Shown here: positions 34,817-44,249 of the stretch, one piece after another
Numbering within the stretch: position 1 is the stretch's first letter
Layout: the number at the start of each line of letters is the position of its first letter
Source: Bryobacteraceae bacterium
GTDB taxonomy: Bacteria; Acidobacteriota; Terriglobia; Bryobacterales; Bryobacteraceae
Direction of reading: 5' to 3'
Length of the DNA: 64,000 bases
NCBI GenBank assembly: GCA_041394945.1
Contig: JAWKHH010000004.1
Location: 372,001 to 436,000, forward strand
The notes under the pieces: generated by a model
What the model saw: the letters and a program-made list of their open reading frames with translations, nothing else
What the model was told of the DNA's origin: nothing
The model's database searches: none
Program-made: the position numbers and the translations under genes

Positions 34817-35415
34817 GCCGCCGCCTCCACCGCCCGCAGGTGTTCGTCCATCTTCTGCCGCACCGCCAGCCGCGCCCGGTGCAGCCGCGTCTTGATCACG
34901 TCTTCGCTCACATCGAGGATCGCCGCGGATTCCGCCGTCGAGAGTTCTTCCATGTCCCGCAGCAGCAGCACGCTCCGGTACATCTCCGGCAGTTCCTCCA
35001 CCGCTCGCCGCAGAATTCCCGCCAACTGCCCCGTGATCGCTTGGTCTTCCGGAACCGCCCGCCAATCGGCGATCTCCAGCCGCCGCGACTCCCCATCCTC
35101 GGTGAACGACGGCTTCAATTCGTCGAGCGACAACTCCTCCACCGGCGCGTACGTGCTCTTCCGCCGCCGCATCGAGCACGCGTTCTTCGCGATCCGGAAC
35201 ACCCACGCTTTGATATGCTCCGGCTCCCGCAATTGCCGGAAATTCTGAAATACCTTCAACAGCGTCTCCTGCGCGATCTCCTCGGCGTCCTCCCGGTGCC
35301 CGCACATCAGGTACGAATACTGGAAGACCTTTCCCCGGAATACCTGCACGAATTCGTCGAAAGCGCTCCCGTCGCCGCCGAGCAGCCGCCGCGCCAAATC
35401 CACTTCCATGCCCAC
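34813..35415 (-). CDS. ECF-subfamily RNA polymerase sigma factor
   Basis: 200 residues. Sigma region 2 is visible from FQVFRGKVFQYSYLMCGHRE through EIAQETLLKVFQNFRQL. Region 4 contains the HTH (LPEMYRSVLLLRDMEELSTA then AILDVSEDVIKTRLHRARLA). An extra linker of about 60 residues separates the two. It directs RNA polymerase to a small regulon, likely together with the coupled zf-HC2 protein. The glycine/phenylalanine-rich secreted protein gene lies 61 bases upstream on the same strand. Confidence 0.93.
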   Translation of the reverse strand: MGMEVDLARRLLGGDGSAFDEFVQVFRGKVFQYSYLMCGHREDAEEIAQETLLKVFQNFRQLREPEHIKAWVFRIAKNACSMRRRKSTYAPVEELSLDELKPSFTEDGESRRLEIADWRAVPEDQAITGQLAGILRRAVEELPEMYRSVLLLRDMEELSTAESAAILDVSEDVIKTRLHRARLAVRQKMDEHLRAVEAAA

Positions 35416-35476
35416 ATCTTGATCCTAACAAGGACGCAGCGGAACCAGTGGGCCATTCCGCCGCGCTTCAAATCGC

Positions 35477-36517
35477 CTAATGGCCGATCAGGATCGCAAT
35501 GATGCCCGGAGGGTTCGTCACCGCCTCCGCCGCCGATGGCGTCTTCAGCGCCTGCGATACCGCGGTCCCCGACATCCGCGACGCGCTGTTGTCCTGCGCG
35601 CTGATCCCGAATCCGCCGAACCCGCCGAATCCGAACCCCGCCCCGAACGAGCATCCAAACCCCCCGAATCCGCCCAGGCACGGCCCTGTCCCGAACCCGC
35701 CGAACCCGAGCCCGTTCGGAGCCGCAGCGCGTGCCGCTCCGCCCTCGGGCTTCTGGCCCCAGTCGCCCAGGTCCGCCGTCACGGCCGAGAGAATCTCCAC
35801 CCCCGGCGGGATCGGCCGCCGCGACGGCAGCGCCAAATGAATCGGTTTGGAGAACGTCACCCGCGGCTCTGCCTCGAATTGAAACAGCGAACACCACCAC
35901 GTCGCCGGATCCGTCTCCGGCAGCGTATGTTCGTCCACGTTCAGCCGGTTTGCCGTGATCGTCGTCGCGCGGTCCAGCGCGCCCGCCGGCACAAAGAGCG
36001 TCGCGCCTGTCTCGCCGATTGATACTGGCGCGTTGGCGCCCGTCGCGTCGAGCGTCCCCCGCGGGTCCACCGTGATGGACCCCTTCGCCGCCAGCGGCGC
36101 CAGAATTCCGTCCGTCATCAACCCCTCCACCAGCTCCGACGCCGGCTGCTGATAGGCGAGCGATGAACGCAACGCCGACGGCAGCGGTTCCCCGCTCCCG
36201 TCCGGCTTCACCCGGAACACGAACGGGCCGAGCACCGTATCCGCTTCGAGCGCCGGCACGGACCAGTACGCCACGTCTTTCTGCACGCCGTCGAACACCG
36301 CGCCTGCCGGCTTGTGGACCTGCTCCAGAAACCGCGCTCCCGGCGGCAGCGCCACCGCCACCAGCAACTCCTTGAGTTCCTCATGCCTCGTCGCCGCGAA
36401 CACGCTGTACAGCGCCGTGCCGTTGCTCTCCATTTGCCCGAACGTGCGCAGCACCGCCCGCCCTTCGCCTTGCGCCCACGCCGTGGCGGTCGCCGCCGCC
36501 AGGATCAAAAGCCTCAT
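35477..36517 (-). CDS. Secreted protein with glycine/phenylalanine-rich C-terminal region
   Basis: 346 residues with a signal peptide (MRLLILAAATATAWAQG). The first two thirds look like a folded beta-rich domain with no recognised family. The last part has GFGGFG-type repeats interrupted by cysteines (GPCLGGFGGFGCSFGAGFGF). Such repeats are flexible and can self-assemble. The start was chosen at 36517 for the signal peptide. The next gene downstream on the same strand is the ECF sigma factor, so the two may be cotranscribed. Confidence 0.7.
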   Translation of the reverse strand: MRLLILAAATATAWAQGEGRAVLRTFGQMESNGTALYSVFAATRHEELKELLVAVALPPGARFLEQVHKPAGAVFDGVQKDVAYWSVPALEADTVLGPFVFRVKPDGSGEPLPSALRSSLAYQQPASELVEGLMTDGILAPLAAKGSITVDPRGTLDATGANAPVSIGETGATLFVPAGALDRATTITANRLNVDEHTLPETDPATWWCSLFQFEAEPRVTFSKPIHLALPSRRPIPPGVEILSAVTADLGDWGQKPEGGAARAAAPNGLGFGGFGTGPCLGGFGGFGCSFGAGFGFGGFGGFGISAQDNSASRMSGTAVSQALKTPSAAEAVTNPPGIIAILIGH

Positions 36518-36662
36518 TCCGAACCTCCCGTTTCTTCCAAACCAGATCCAGAATGTGTCCAAAGCCGCGCGAAGTCGTTCGCGACTGGTAAATGATTCCT
36601 CAGCGAACCGTCAAACTCCAGCGGCGGCTACGCGGCGGTAGAATTGGGACTCCTGCCTTCCC

Positions 36663-37250
36663 ATGCAGACTCGCGCCGCTTCCACCGTCCTCGCCGCCTG
36701 CGCCATCGCCTTGGCCGCCTGCAGCCAGACGCCGGAGACCGAAAAGAAGGAAGGCAGCGGCCACTCCGTCCTCGCCCCGCTCCCCGATGCCGCCGGCTAC
36801 GTCCCCCGCATCGGCAAGCTCGTCTACGTCCCCGTCTACTCGAACATCTACTGGGGGTTCGACGGCCAGTCCACGGAACTCGCCGCCACGCTCAGCATCC
36901 GCAACGTCAACCTCAAGCACCCCATCGTTGTTCATTCCGTGAAGTACTACGATTCCGCCGGAACCCTCGTCCGCGAGTACGTCCACGCCCCGTCCACGCT
37001 CGCTCCCATGTCCACCGCCGATTTCGTCATCCAGCGCCGCGACACCACCGGAGGGCCCGGCGCCAACTTCCTTGTCCAATGGTCCAGCCCCTTCGATATT
37101 GATGAGCCCCTCATCGAATCCGTCATGATCGGCCAGCACGGCAACGCCGGCATCTCCTTCAGCGGGATGGGACGAGTCCTGCCCAAGGCCAGCGAAGAGC
37201 TGTTCCCGATCCCCGGCCGCGGCCCATCCCAACCGAACCGCGAGCGCTAG
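36663..37250 (+). CDS. DUF3124 lipoprotein
   Basis: 195 residues. It has a lipoprotein signal peptide with lipobox LAAC (Cys near residue 20), so it is membrane-anchored. The body carries the DUF3124 signature: KLVYVPVYSNIYWGFDGQST followed by ELAATLSIRN, then the segment VKYYDSAGTLVREYV and a DTTGGPGANFLVQW strand. The family function is unknown. It is divergent from the Gly/Phe-rich protein and convergent with the antiporter gene. Confidence 0.87.
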   Translation: MQTRAASTVLAACAIALAACSQTPETEKKEGSGHSVLAPLPDAAGYVPRIGKLVYVPVYSNIYWGFDGQSTELAATLSIRNVNLKHPIVVHSVKYYDSAGTLVREYVHAPSTLAPMSTADFVIQRRDTTGGPGANFLVQWSSPFDIDEPLIESVMIGQHGNAGISFSGMGRVLPKASEELFPIPGRGPSQPNRER

Positions 37251-37287
37251 CCAAACCCCCGTCCGCGCGCCGCCAACCGCGGCCCCC

Positions 37288-38976
37288 TCAATCCACCTCC
37301 CGGTAGATCTCGCGGCGCAACTCCCGCAGAATCCCCCGGACCTCATCCTCCCCCCGTCCGCACCGCAGCAGCCCCAGTCGCACGATCTCCAACCCCCCTT
37401 CGAACTCCGGCTGCACCGCCGTCACCCCAAGACTCCGCAGATGCTGCACATACTGCACGTTCGAACTTCGCGCCACCACCACGATCTCCGCATTCATACG
37501 CCGGCTCCGGTCGATCGCCACATCCACCGTGTTCCGGTCCGGCATCGTCAACAACAGCATCTTCGCCTTGCCGATCCTCGCTGCCTGCAATATCTCGTCC
37601 CGCGAGATATCGCCCCAGATCCCCTCGAAGCCGTCGTCCCGCAAGTCCGCTGTGAGCGAGTAGCCATACTCCACCACCAGGAGCGGAACGTTCGCCTGCC
37701 GCAGCGCCCGCGCCGCCGCCCGCCCCGTTCTCCCGTATCCGGCCACCACCACGTGCCCCTGCGGATCCATCGGGGGCGGTTGCGCCCCCGGTGGCGTCGG
37801 TCCGCCGCCGAACCGCCGCTGCCAGGCCCTCCCCATCGGCAGCGCCAACGTCGAAACCATCGGCGACACGGCCATGGTGATCACCGTCGCCGCCAGCGCC
37901 AGATCGTACATCGGCTTCGACACGAAACCCCCGCTCAATCCGGTCCGCGCCAGCACGAACGAAAACTCGCCGATCTGGCACAGCCCCAGCCCGATTACCC
38001 ACGGCGCCATGTACCGGTATCCGAACGCCCGCGCCAGCAAGCCGAACAGCAGCGCCTTGCCGGCCATGATCGTCGCCACCACCGCCAGAATCCGCCCCGC
38101 GTTCCCCATCGCGAATGCCGGGTCGAACAGCATCCCCACCGTCACGAAGAACAACAGCCCGAAGATGTCGCGCAGCGGAATCACGTCGCTCAACGCCTGG
38201 TGGCTGAACTCGGACTCGCTCAGGATCAGCCCCGCCATGAAGGCGCCCAGCGCGAACGAAATTCCCGCCGCGTGCATCGCCGCCCCCAGCCCCACCCCCG
38301 TCGCCACCACCGCCACCAGAAACAGCTCGCGCGATCCCCATGTCAGGATCCGCCGGAACACCGGCGGAAGCAGTCGCGTCCCGGCGAAGAAGACCGCCGC
38401 CAGCAAACCCGCCGCCGCCGCCAGCGCGCCGCCGACTCCCATCCCCACCTCGCCGCCCGATCCCAACCGAGGCAGGATGATCAGCATCGGTATCACCGCC
38501 AGATCCTGCACCAGCAGCAACCCGATCATCACCCGGCTCGCCAGCGTGGAGGTCACCCCGCCCGCCGCCAGCACCTTCAAAACCACCATCGTGCTCGAAA
38601 CCGAAATCATCGCCCCGAACCAAACCGCTTCGGCTTGGTTGGAACCCAGCAGATACACGGCCCCCGCGCCCGCCGCTGCGATCGTCGCCAGAATCTGAAT
38701 CGGCCCGCCCGTCAGCGCCACTCGCCGCACCGCCCGCAAATCCCGGAACGAAACTTCCAACCCGATCGAAAACAGCAGCAGCGCCACCCCGATCTCCGCC
38801 AGTGTTTCGATGTCGTGGATCTGCGCCACCGTCGGGCCCGACGTGTAGGGACCAACGAAAATCCCCGCCGCCACGTACCCCACCAGCAGCGGCGCCCGCA
38901 GCGCCTGGGCCAGAACTCCGCCCACGAGTCCGGCCACCACGATCAGGATGAAATCTGTCGCAAGACCCATAGTCAA
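37288..38976 (-). CDS. CPA2 monovalent cation:proton antiporter (KefB/YbaL-like)
   Basis: 562 residues. The membrane domain (about 1-390) has some 12 helices with the CPA2 patterns ALLLFSIGLEVSFRDLRAVR and FALGAFMAGLILSES. The cytoplasmic TrkA-N domain starts near residue 409 (GHVVVAGYGRTGRAAARALR), a nucleotide-binding RCK fold that gates the transporter. It exchanges K+ or Na+ for protons. No glutathione-binding ancillary gene (KefF/G) is adjacent, so the gating ligand is unknown. It is convergent with the DUF3124 gene. Confidence 0.92.
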   Translation of the reverse strand: MTMGLATDFILIVVAGLVGGVLAQALRAPLLVGYVAAGIFVGPYTSGPTVAQIHDIETLAEIGVALLLFSIGLEVSFRDLRAVRRVALTGGPIQILATIAAAGAGAVYLLGSNQAEAVWFGAMISVSSTMVVLKVLAAGGVTSTLASRVMIGLLLVQDLAVIPMLIILPRLGSGGEVGMGVGGALAAAAGLLAAVFFAGTRLLPPVFRRILTWGSRELFLVAVVATGVGLGAAMHAAGISFALGAFMAGLILSESEFSHQALSDVIPLRDIFGLLFFVTVGMLFDPAFAMGNAGRILAVVATIMAGKALLFGLLARAFGYRYMAPWVIGLGLCQIGEFSFVLARTGLSGGFVSKPMYDLALAATVITMAVSPMVSTLALPMGRAWQRRFGGGPTPPGAQPPPMDPQGHVVVAGYGRTGRAAARALRQANVPLLVVEYGYSLTADLRDDGFEGIWGDISRDEILQAARIGKAKMLLLTMPDRNTVDVAIDRSRRMNAEIVVVARSSNVQYVQHLRSLGVTAVQPEFEGGLEIVRLGLLRCGRGEDEVRGILRELRREIYREVD

Positions 38977-39660
38977 TACTGTCAGATTTGCGCCGTTCCG
39001 CCGCTGCGCCCCGGCTCGCGGACCTCAAACGTTTCCCGCCCGCCAAACTTCGTAAGCGCCTCCATCGAAACCGCATCCGCGATCCGGTTTGCGCGCGACC
39101 ACGCCGTTCGTGCCACCATCGCGCCCGTGAGCTCCGAATTGAAAGCCCGTCCCCGCAAGCGCCGCACGCTGGCCCTCTCGCTCCCCACCGAGTCTCACCC
39201 TTCGTTCGCGCCCTCCCTCGAGAACGTCGCTGCCTTCTACCGCCCCCAATCCGCCCTTCACACCGCCGCGATCCGCCGGCTTGCTCTCGCCATCTGCCAG
39301 CTCGACTTCTGCTACCGGACATTCCTCGTCCTCTCCCGCGATTACCACCTGCCCGCGATCGATCGCCTCAGCCGCCTTCAAAACCTCGCCCAGAAACGCC
39401 TCTTCGCCGCCATCGCCGGCGTCCGGGACATTCCCACCGTTCGCGAGCCACAAAGCCAATCCGAGGCCGCCTGTCGCCGTCCACAAAACCCGGCGTCTCA
39501 AGCAGTTCCACCCCTCTCGCCTCCTCGCCGGACCCTTCCCTGCCGCCGCCGGACGAAGCCGTCCGCGCGCCCAAACCCGCGGCGCAGTACCGTCCGGACC
39601 GATTCTCTCTGTCGCCGACTCGGAAACTCGACATATAATAGGGGGCGAAAATCCGGATCG
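38977..39660 (+). other. Intergenic region with a possible decayed reading frame
   Basis: 684 bases without a confident gene. From a GTG at 39127 the frame reads a protein-like helical stretch (AAFYRPQSALHTAAIRRLAL then FCYRTFLVLSRDYHLPAIDR) to about 39440, then turns into low-quality sequence that runs, without stop, into the DUF1592 gene. This may be a broken gene with a frameshift near 39450, or chance coding potential. I recognise no family. Confidence 0.3.
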
Positions 39661-42600
39661 ATGAACCTGCGCACCACCTCGCTCGTGTTGTCCCTGGCTG
39701 CCGCCGCGTCCGCCGCCGCTCCAGATCCCACCCCTGCCTTCCGCAAGTACTGTCTCCAGTGCCACGGCAAGGCCGCCATGGGCGGCATCAACCTTGAGCA
39801 GATGCTCGCCAAAGAGGACTTCGCCGCGCACTTCACTCAGTGGGACCGCGTTACCGCCGCGCTCGATCAACAGCGCATGCCGCCGGCCAAAATGCCGCAG
39901 CCTTCCGCCGAAGAGCGCGCCGCGCTCGCATCGTGGGTCAAAACATCGCTCAATTCTCAGGCCCGCAAGACCGCCGGCGACCCCGGCCGCGTCACTCTCC
40001 GCCGCCTCACCTCCGCCGAATACGCCTATACGCTTCGTGACCTCACCGGCGTTGACTTCGCCTTTGACGGCGAGTTCGCCACCGACGCCGTCGGCGGCGA
40101 GGGCTTCACCAACTTCGGCGATGTCCAGTTCATCGCCGACGCCAGCCTCGAACGCTACCTCGATGCGGCCAAGACCGTAGCCAACCACGCCGTCATCGGC
40201 GCCGGCCCCCTCGGCTTCTTCGACGACCCCGGTAAGAGCGGCTTCGAACTCTCCGCCATCCGCCGCATCCAGCACATCTACGAAACCTACGGCTTCCGCG
40301 CCGCCGCCGGCGAAGGCGGCATCCCCTTCGGCCTCGAACGTTACTCCAAAGCCTTCTATGCCGCCTGGAGCTATCAGCATCGCAAGACCCTCGGTCACCC
40401 CGAGTGGACCCTTTCCAGACTCGCCGAACGCGAAGGGCTCACCGTCCGCTTCGTCGAACACATCTGGAACTCGGTCAATCTGAAAGACGCCACTTATCCC
40501 ACTTCCGAAGTAATCGCCCGGTTCCGCCGGCTTCCGGCGCCCACCGGCGCCGCAATCGACGAGAAGGCCGTCCGCGACGCCTGCGAAGGTCTCAAGGATT
40601 TCTCCATCAACTGGCCGCGCTGGCTCTTTGCCGCCGGTGACCTCGCCAAGGGCGGCGCCGGCGACGAACGCGCCCTCGTCATCACCGACGCGGCGTTGAA
40701 AGCCGTCGACAAGCACAAGTTCAACTTCTTTCTCCGCATGCGCCGCCAGAATCCGGATCAGCAGAAGGAGCCCGAGACCAAAGGCGGGCCCGCCGCCACT
40801 ACCCGCAAGATCTATTTCAACGTCCTTGACGCCAACCCCCGCGCAGGCGAAGGCAAGGCCGTTGTTTCCTGGCGGAAGCCCACTGTGCGCACCCGTGGCC
40901 GGGATCGCGGAACCGGCGAATCCAAGCCCCTCCGCGACGTTCTCACTCCGGAATCCGCCGCCGCGCTCAACCCGGACGCCGACGGCGACTTCATCACCGA
41001 AGGCGAAACCCGCCTCGCTCTCGACGTCAATCTCCCGCCCGGCTCGTTCGGCCTCGCCCTGCAGGTGGAAGCCGAACTTCTCGGAGCGCCCGAGGGAGCC
41101 GTGATGCGCGTCACCATTTCGGACCGTGAGGAAGCCGCCACTGGCACGCCCGTCTGGGCCCTTATGGCGGAACCGGCGAGCGACGGCTTCAAGCAGTGGA
41201 AATCCGGAGTCCTCGATTTCGCCGGCGCATTCCCCCAGGCCTCCCACGGCGAACCAACGCCCTCCGACAAAGACGAGATTCCCGAGCCTTTCAACAATAC
41301 TTACAACCAGCCCGAGCGTGATTACTACCATGTGCGCGTCAAGTATCTCCGCGAAGACAGGTTCCTCCGGGAGAAAATGCTCGACGACGCCACCCGCGTG
41401 CGCCTCGAACAGGCTTGGGCGGATCTCTTCGCCTCCTTCGAATACCACGACGCCTACTTCCACTTCGCCGCCGGCAAGTTCAAGGTCGATATTAGAGGCA
41501 AGGATGGCGCCCCGCGTAGCATCGCCGATTTCTCCACGGCCGAAATCGCCGCCTTCCCCGATACGCTCCGCCCGTTTGCCGAAACCCTCCGCGCCAGTCA
41601 TGACCGCGTTCAGGCCGCGCAACTCGCCGCCCAGCCCGGCCACATCGGCGACGCTATCGATTTCGCCTCCCGCGCCTGGCGACGGCCTCTCACGGCCAAG
41701 GAAAAGGATCGCCTTCGCTCCTTCTACACTGCGGCGCGAGAAACCGAAAAGCTCGATCACCCCGCCGCCATCCGCGCTCTGCTCGCGCGCATCCTCGTAG
41801 CGCCCGATTTCATCTACCGCCTCGAATCCCCGCGGAGCACGAGCGTAGCCCCGCTTTCCAACTGGGAAATCGCCACCCGACTGAGTTACTTTCTCTGGTC
41901 CTCTCAACCCGACGCCGAACTCCGCCGCGCCGCCGCCGCCGGTGAACTCACCGGGCCCGCCAACATCCGGAAACAGGTGAAGCGCATGCTCACCGACGAA
42001 AAGGCCCGCCGCTTCGCCACCGAATTCTTCGGCCAGTGGCTCGGCTTCTACCGCTTCGATCAGCACCGCGGCGTCGACACCGGCCGCTTCCCCGAATTTA
42101 CCGACAAGATCAAGGCGGCCATGTACGACGAAGCGGTCTCCTTCTTCGAATACCTCGTCCGTGAAGACCGTCCCGCCCGCGAGATGCTCTCCGCCGAATA
42201 CACCTTCGTCAATAAAGATCTCGCCGCCCTCTACGGCATTGCCGCCAAGCCCGCCGGCGACCAGGCCGAACGCGTCGAACTCGCTCCCGGAGTTCACCGC
42301 GGCGGCATGCTGCGCCTCGGCGCAGTCCTCACTGCGACCTCCGCGCCGCTCCGCACCAGCCCCGTCAAACGCGGCGATTGGGTCCTGCGCCGCATCCTCG
42401 GCACGCCCGTTCCGCCCCCGCCCGCCGACGCCGGTTCCATTCCCGCCGACCCCAAGCAGTTCGGCGGACTCACCGTCCGGCAGCGCCTCGATCAGCACCG
42501 CCGCAACCCCACCTGCGCCGGCTGCCACACCCGCATCGATCCGCTCGGCTTCGCCCTCGAACACTACGACCCCATCGGCCGCTGGCGCGAGCGCTACGAC

Positions 42601-42918
42601 GAATCCAAACCCATCGAAGATAGCGGCACACTCTCCACCGGTGCTGAAATCGCCGGCTACGACGGTCTGTTCACCTATCTGCGGCACGAGCAGCCGCAGG
42701 TGCTTCGTAACTTCTCGAATAAGTTGCTCGGTTACGCCCTCGGCCGCACCGTCCAGCTTTCCGACCGTCCCTTGATCGACAGCATGGTCGCCGCCGGCGG
42801 CGATGCGCCGGTCTCCGATTTCATCGCTAGAATTGCCGCCAGTCCCCAGTTCCGCCGGATCCGCGCCACCGAATCGGAAGCGCCTACAGCCATCGCCGCC
42901 GCAGGAGGAAATGAATGA
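39661..42918 (+). CDS. DUF1587/DUF1595/DUF1592/DUF1588/DUF1585 cytochrome-like protein
   Basis: 1085 residues, exported. A signal peptide is followed by a haem motif CLQCH (31-35). Then come DUF1587 (RRLTSAEYAYTLRDLTGVD, near 115), a long middle region, DUF1595 (AIDFASRAWRRPLTAKEKDR), DUF1592 (LVAPDFIYRLE onward), DUF1588 with the conserved CAGCHTRIDPLGFALEHYD (near 950) and DUF1585 (NKLLGYALGRTVQLSD). This domain string is typical of Planctomycetes and Acidobacteriota. The function is unknown; polysaccharide or redox roles have been suggested. It is coupled to the DUF1552 gene by a four-base overlap. Confidence 0.9.
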   Translation: MNLRTTSLVLSLAAAASAAAPDPTPAFRKYCLQCHGKAAMGGINLEQMLAKEDFAAHFTQWDRVTAALDQQRMPPAKMPQPSAEERAALASWVKTSLNSQARKTAGDPGRVTLRRLTSAEYAYTLRDLTGVDFAFDGEFATDAVGGEGFTNFGDVQFIADASLERYLDAAKTVANHAVIGAGPLGFFDDPGKSGFELSAIRRIQHIYETYGFRAAAGEGGIPFGLERYSKAFYAAWSYQHRKTLGHPEWTLSRLAEREGLTVRFVEHIWNSVNLKDATYPTSEVIARFRRLPAPTGAAIDEKAVRDACEGLKDFSINWPRWLFAAGDLAKGGAGDERALVITDAALKAVDKHKFNFFLRMRRQNPDQQKEPETKGGPAATTRKIYFNVLDANPRAGEGKAVVSWRKPTVRTRGRDRGTGESKPLRDVLTPESAAALNPDADGDFITEGETRLALDVNLPPGSFGLALQVEAELLGAPEGAVMRVTISDREEAATGTPVWALMAEPASDGFKQWKSGVLDFAGAFPQASHGEPTPSDKDEIPEPFNNTYNQPERDYYHVRVKYLREDRFLREKMLDDATRVRLEQAWADLFASFEYHDAYFHFAAGKFKVDIRGKDGAPRSIADFSTAEIAAFPDTLRPFAETLRASHDRVQAAQLAAQPGHIGDAIDFASRAWRRPLTAKEKDRLRSFYTAARETEKLDHPAAIRALLARILVAPDFIYRLESPRSTSVAPLSNWEIATRLSYFLWSSQPDAELRRAAAAGELTGPANIRKQVKRMLTDEKARRFATEFFGQWLGFYRFDQHRGVDTGRFPEFTDKIKAAMYDEAVSFFEYLVREDRPAREMLSAEYTFVNKDLAALYGIAAKPAGDQAERVELAPGVHRGGMLRLGAVLTATSAPLRTSPVKRGDWVLRRILGTPVPPPPADAGSIPADPKQFGGLTVRQRLDQHRRNPTCAGCHTRIDPLGFALEHYDPIGRWRERYDESKPIEDSGTLSTGAEIAGYDGLFTYLRHEQPQVLRNFSNKLLGYALGRTVQLSDRPLIDSMVAAGGDAPVSDFIARIAASPQFRRIRATESEAPTAIAAAGGNE

Positions 42919-44249
42919 AGACCCCATCCGCACCGTCCCGACGCCACTTCCTTCGGGGAACCGGCGTCGCGCTCGCTCTTCCCTGGATGGAGTCGCTTCC
43001 GCTCCACGCCGCCGAGACCAAAGCGGCCCTGAAGCCGCCCACGCGCTTTGCCTGCGTCTACTTCTCGAACGGCGTCGAGCCTATCCACTGGTGGGCCAAG
43101 GGTCAGGGCGCGTCGATGGAACTCGGCGCTGCCATTGAACCCATGCTGCCCCACCGCGAGGACATCATCTTCCTTCGCGGACTCTATAACCAGGCCGCCG
43201 TCGCGTCCACCAGCCCCCACCTCGGCCGTTCGCCGAACATGCTCTCCGGCGCGAGCGTCAGCCTCGATCCCAATGACGTTCGCGTCGGCGCCACGTTCGA
43301 TCAGGTGCTCTCCCGCCGCATCGGCGCGGCAACTCGCGTCCCCTCGCTCGTGCTTGGCATCGAGCCCAATGAACTGCGCCTCGAAGACGGCGTCTCGATG
43401 ATCTACGGCTCGGCCATCTCCTGGGCTACCGATACGCGCCCGGCCACCAAGGAGATCTACCCCGCGCGTGCTTTCGACATGCTCGTCGGCGACGGCCGCG
43501 GCCGCAAGCTCGACAAAAGCATCCTCGACGCCGTCCGCTCCGATACCCAGTCCCTGCAGCCCAAAATCGGCGGCTCCGACAAGCGCAAGCTCGACGAGTA
43601 TCTCGAATCCATCCGCGACATCGAAACCCGCATCGATCGCGCCGCCAAGGAAGAACGTCTCGAAGGCTGGCGCCCCTCGCTCGACAAGCCCGACATGGAG
43701 CGTCCCGCCGAAACGCTGCCCCAGGTCATCCCCGATCACATGAAGCTGATGCTCGACATCATGGTCCTCGCCTTCCGCATGGACCGCACGCGCATCGCCA
43801 CCATCATGCTCAACAACGACCTGTCGCAGATGAACTTCAAGTTCCTCGAAGGCGTGAAGGGCAGCCTCCACCTCGACCTGACTCACAACGGCAAGAACCC
43901 GCAGGCCGAGGCCATGTATCTCAAGACCAACCAATTCCACTTCGCCCAGTTCGCCTATCTCGTGGACCGGCTGAAGCAGTATGACGAAGGCGGCCAGTCG
44001 ATCCTCGACAGCTCCATCCTCCTCGGCGGCTCCAACCTCCACGACGGCGACACTCACTCCGCCGATCAGATGCCCCTCCTGCTCGCCGGCCGCGGCAACG
44101 GAACTATCCGTCCCGGCCGCATCGTCGACGTGCTCGAGAAGGGTGATGACAACCGCCGCGCCTGCAGCCTCTATCTGTCGATCATGGACCGCATGGGCGT
44201 GCAGCTCGAAAGCTTCGGCGACGCCTCGCAGCGGCTCGCCGACCTATAA
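42915..44249 (+). CDS. DUF1552 protein, Tat-exported
   Basis: 444 residues. The N-terminus has a twin-arginine export signal (SRRHFLRGTGVALALPWMES). DUF1552 patterns include RFACVYFSNGVEPIHWWAKG, then DIIFLRGLYNQ and a C-terminal SILDSSILLGGSNLHDGDTH. DUF1552 genes nearly always follow DUF1592 genes, as here with a four-base overlap; the pair is presumed to act together outside the cytoplasm. The enzymatic role is not known. The last six bases overlap the convergent dehydrogenase gene. Confidence 0.88.
   Translation: MKTPSAPSRRHFLRGTGVALALPWMESLPLHAAETKAALKPPTRFACVYFSNGVEPIHWWAKGQGASMELGAAIEPMLPHREDIIFLRGLYNQAAVASTSPHLGRSPNMLSGASVSLDPNDVRVGATFDQVLSRRIGAATRVPSLVLGIEPNELRLEDGVSMIYGSAISWATDTRPATKEIYPARAFDMLVGDGRGRKLDKSILDAVRSDTQSLQPKIGGSDKRKLDEYLESIRDIETRIDRAAKEERLEGWRPSLDKPDMERPAETLPQVIPDHMKLMLDIMVLAFRMDRTRIATIMLNNDLSQMNFKFLEGVKGSLHLDLTHNGKNPQAEAMYLKTNQFHFAQFAYLVDRLKQYDEGGQSILDSSILLGGSNLHDGDTHSADQMPLLLAGRGNGTIRPGRIVDVLEKGDDNRRACSLYLSIMDRMGVQLESFGDASQRLADL

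Noticed and set aside
37441..39660. Open frame upstream of and merged with the DUF1592 gene, antisense to the antiporter gene
   Set aside because: It is rich in Arg, His and Pro, opposite a clear CPA2 antiporter, and is open because of high GC.
39025..42933. Very long minus-strand open frame opposite the DUF1592 gene
   Set aside because: Low-complexity Gly/Ala/Glu composition and exact antisense overlap with a gene that has clear domains; a GC-driven shadow.
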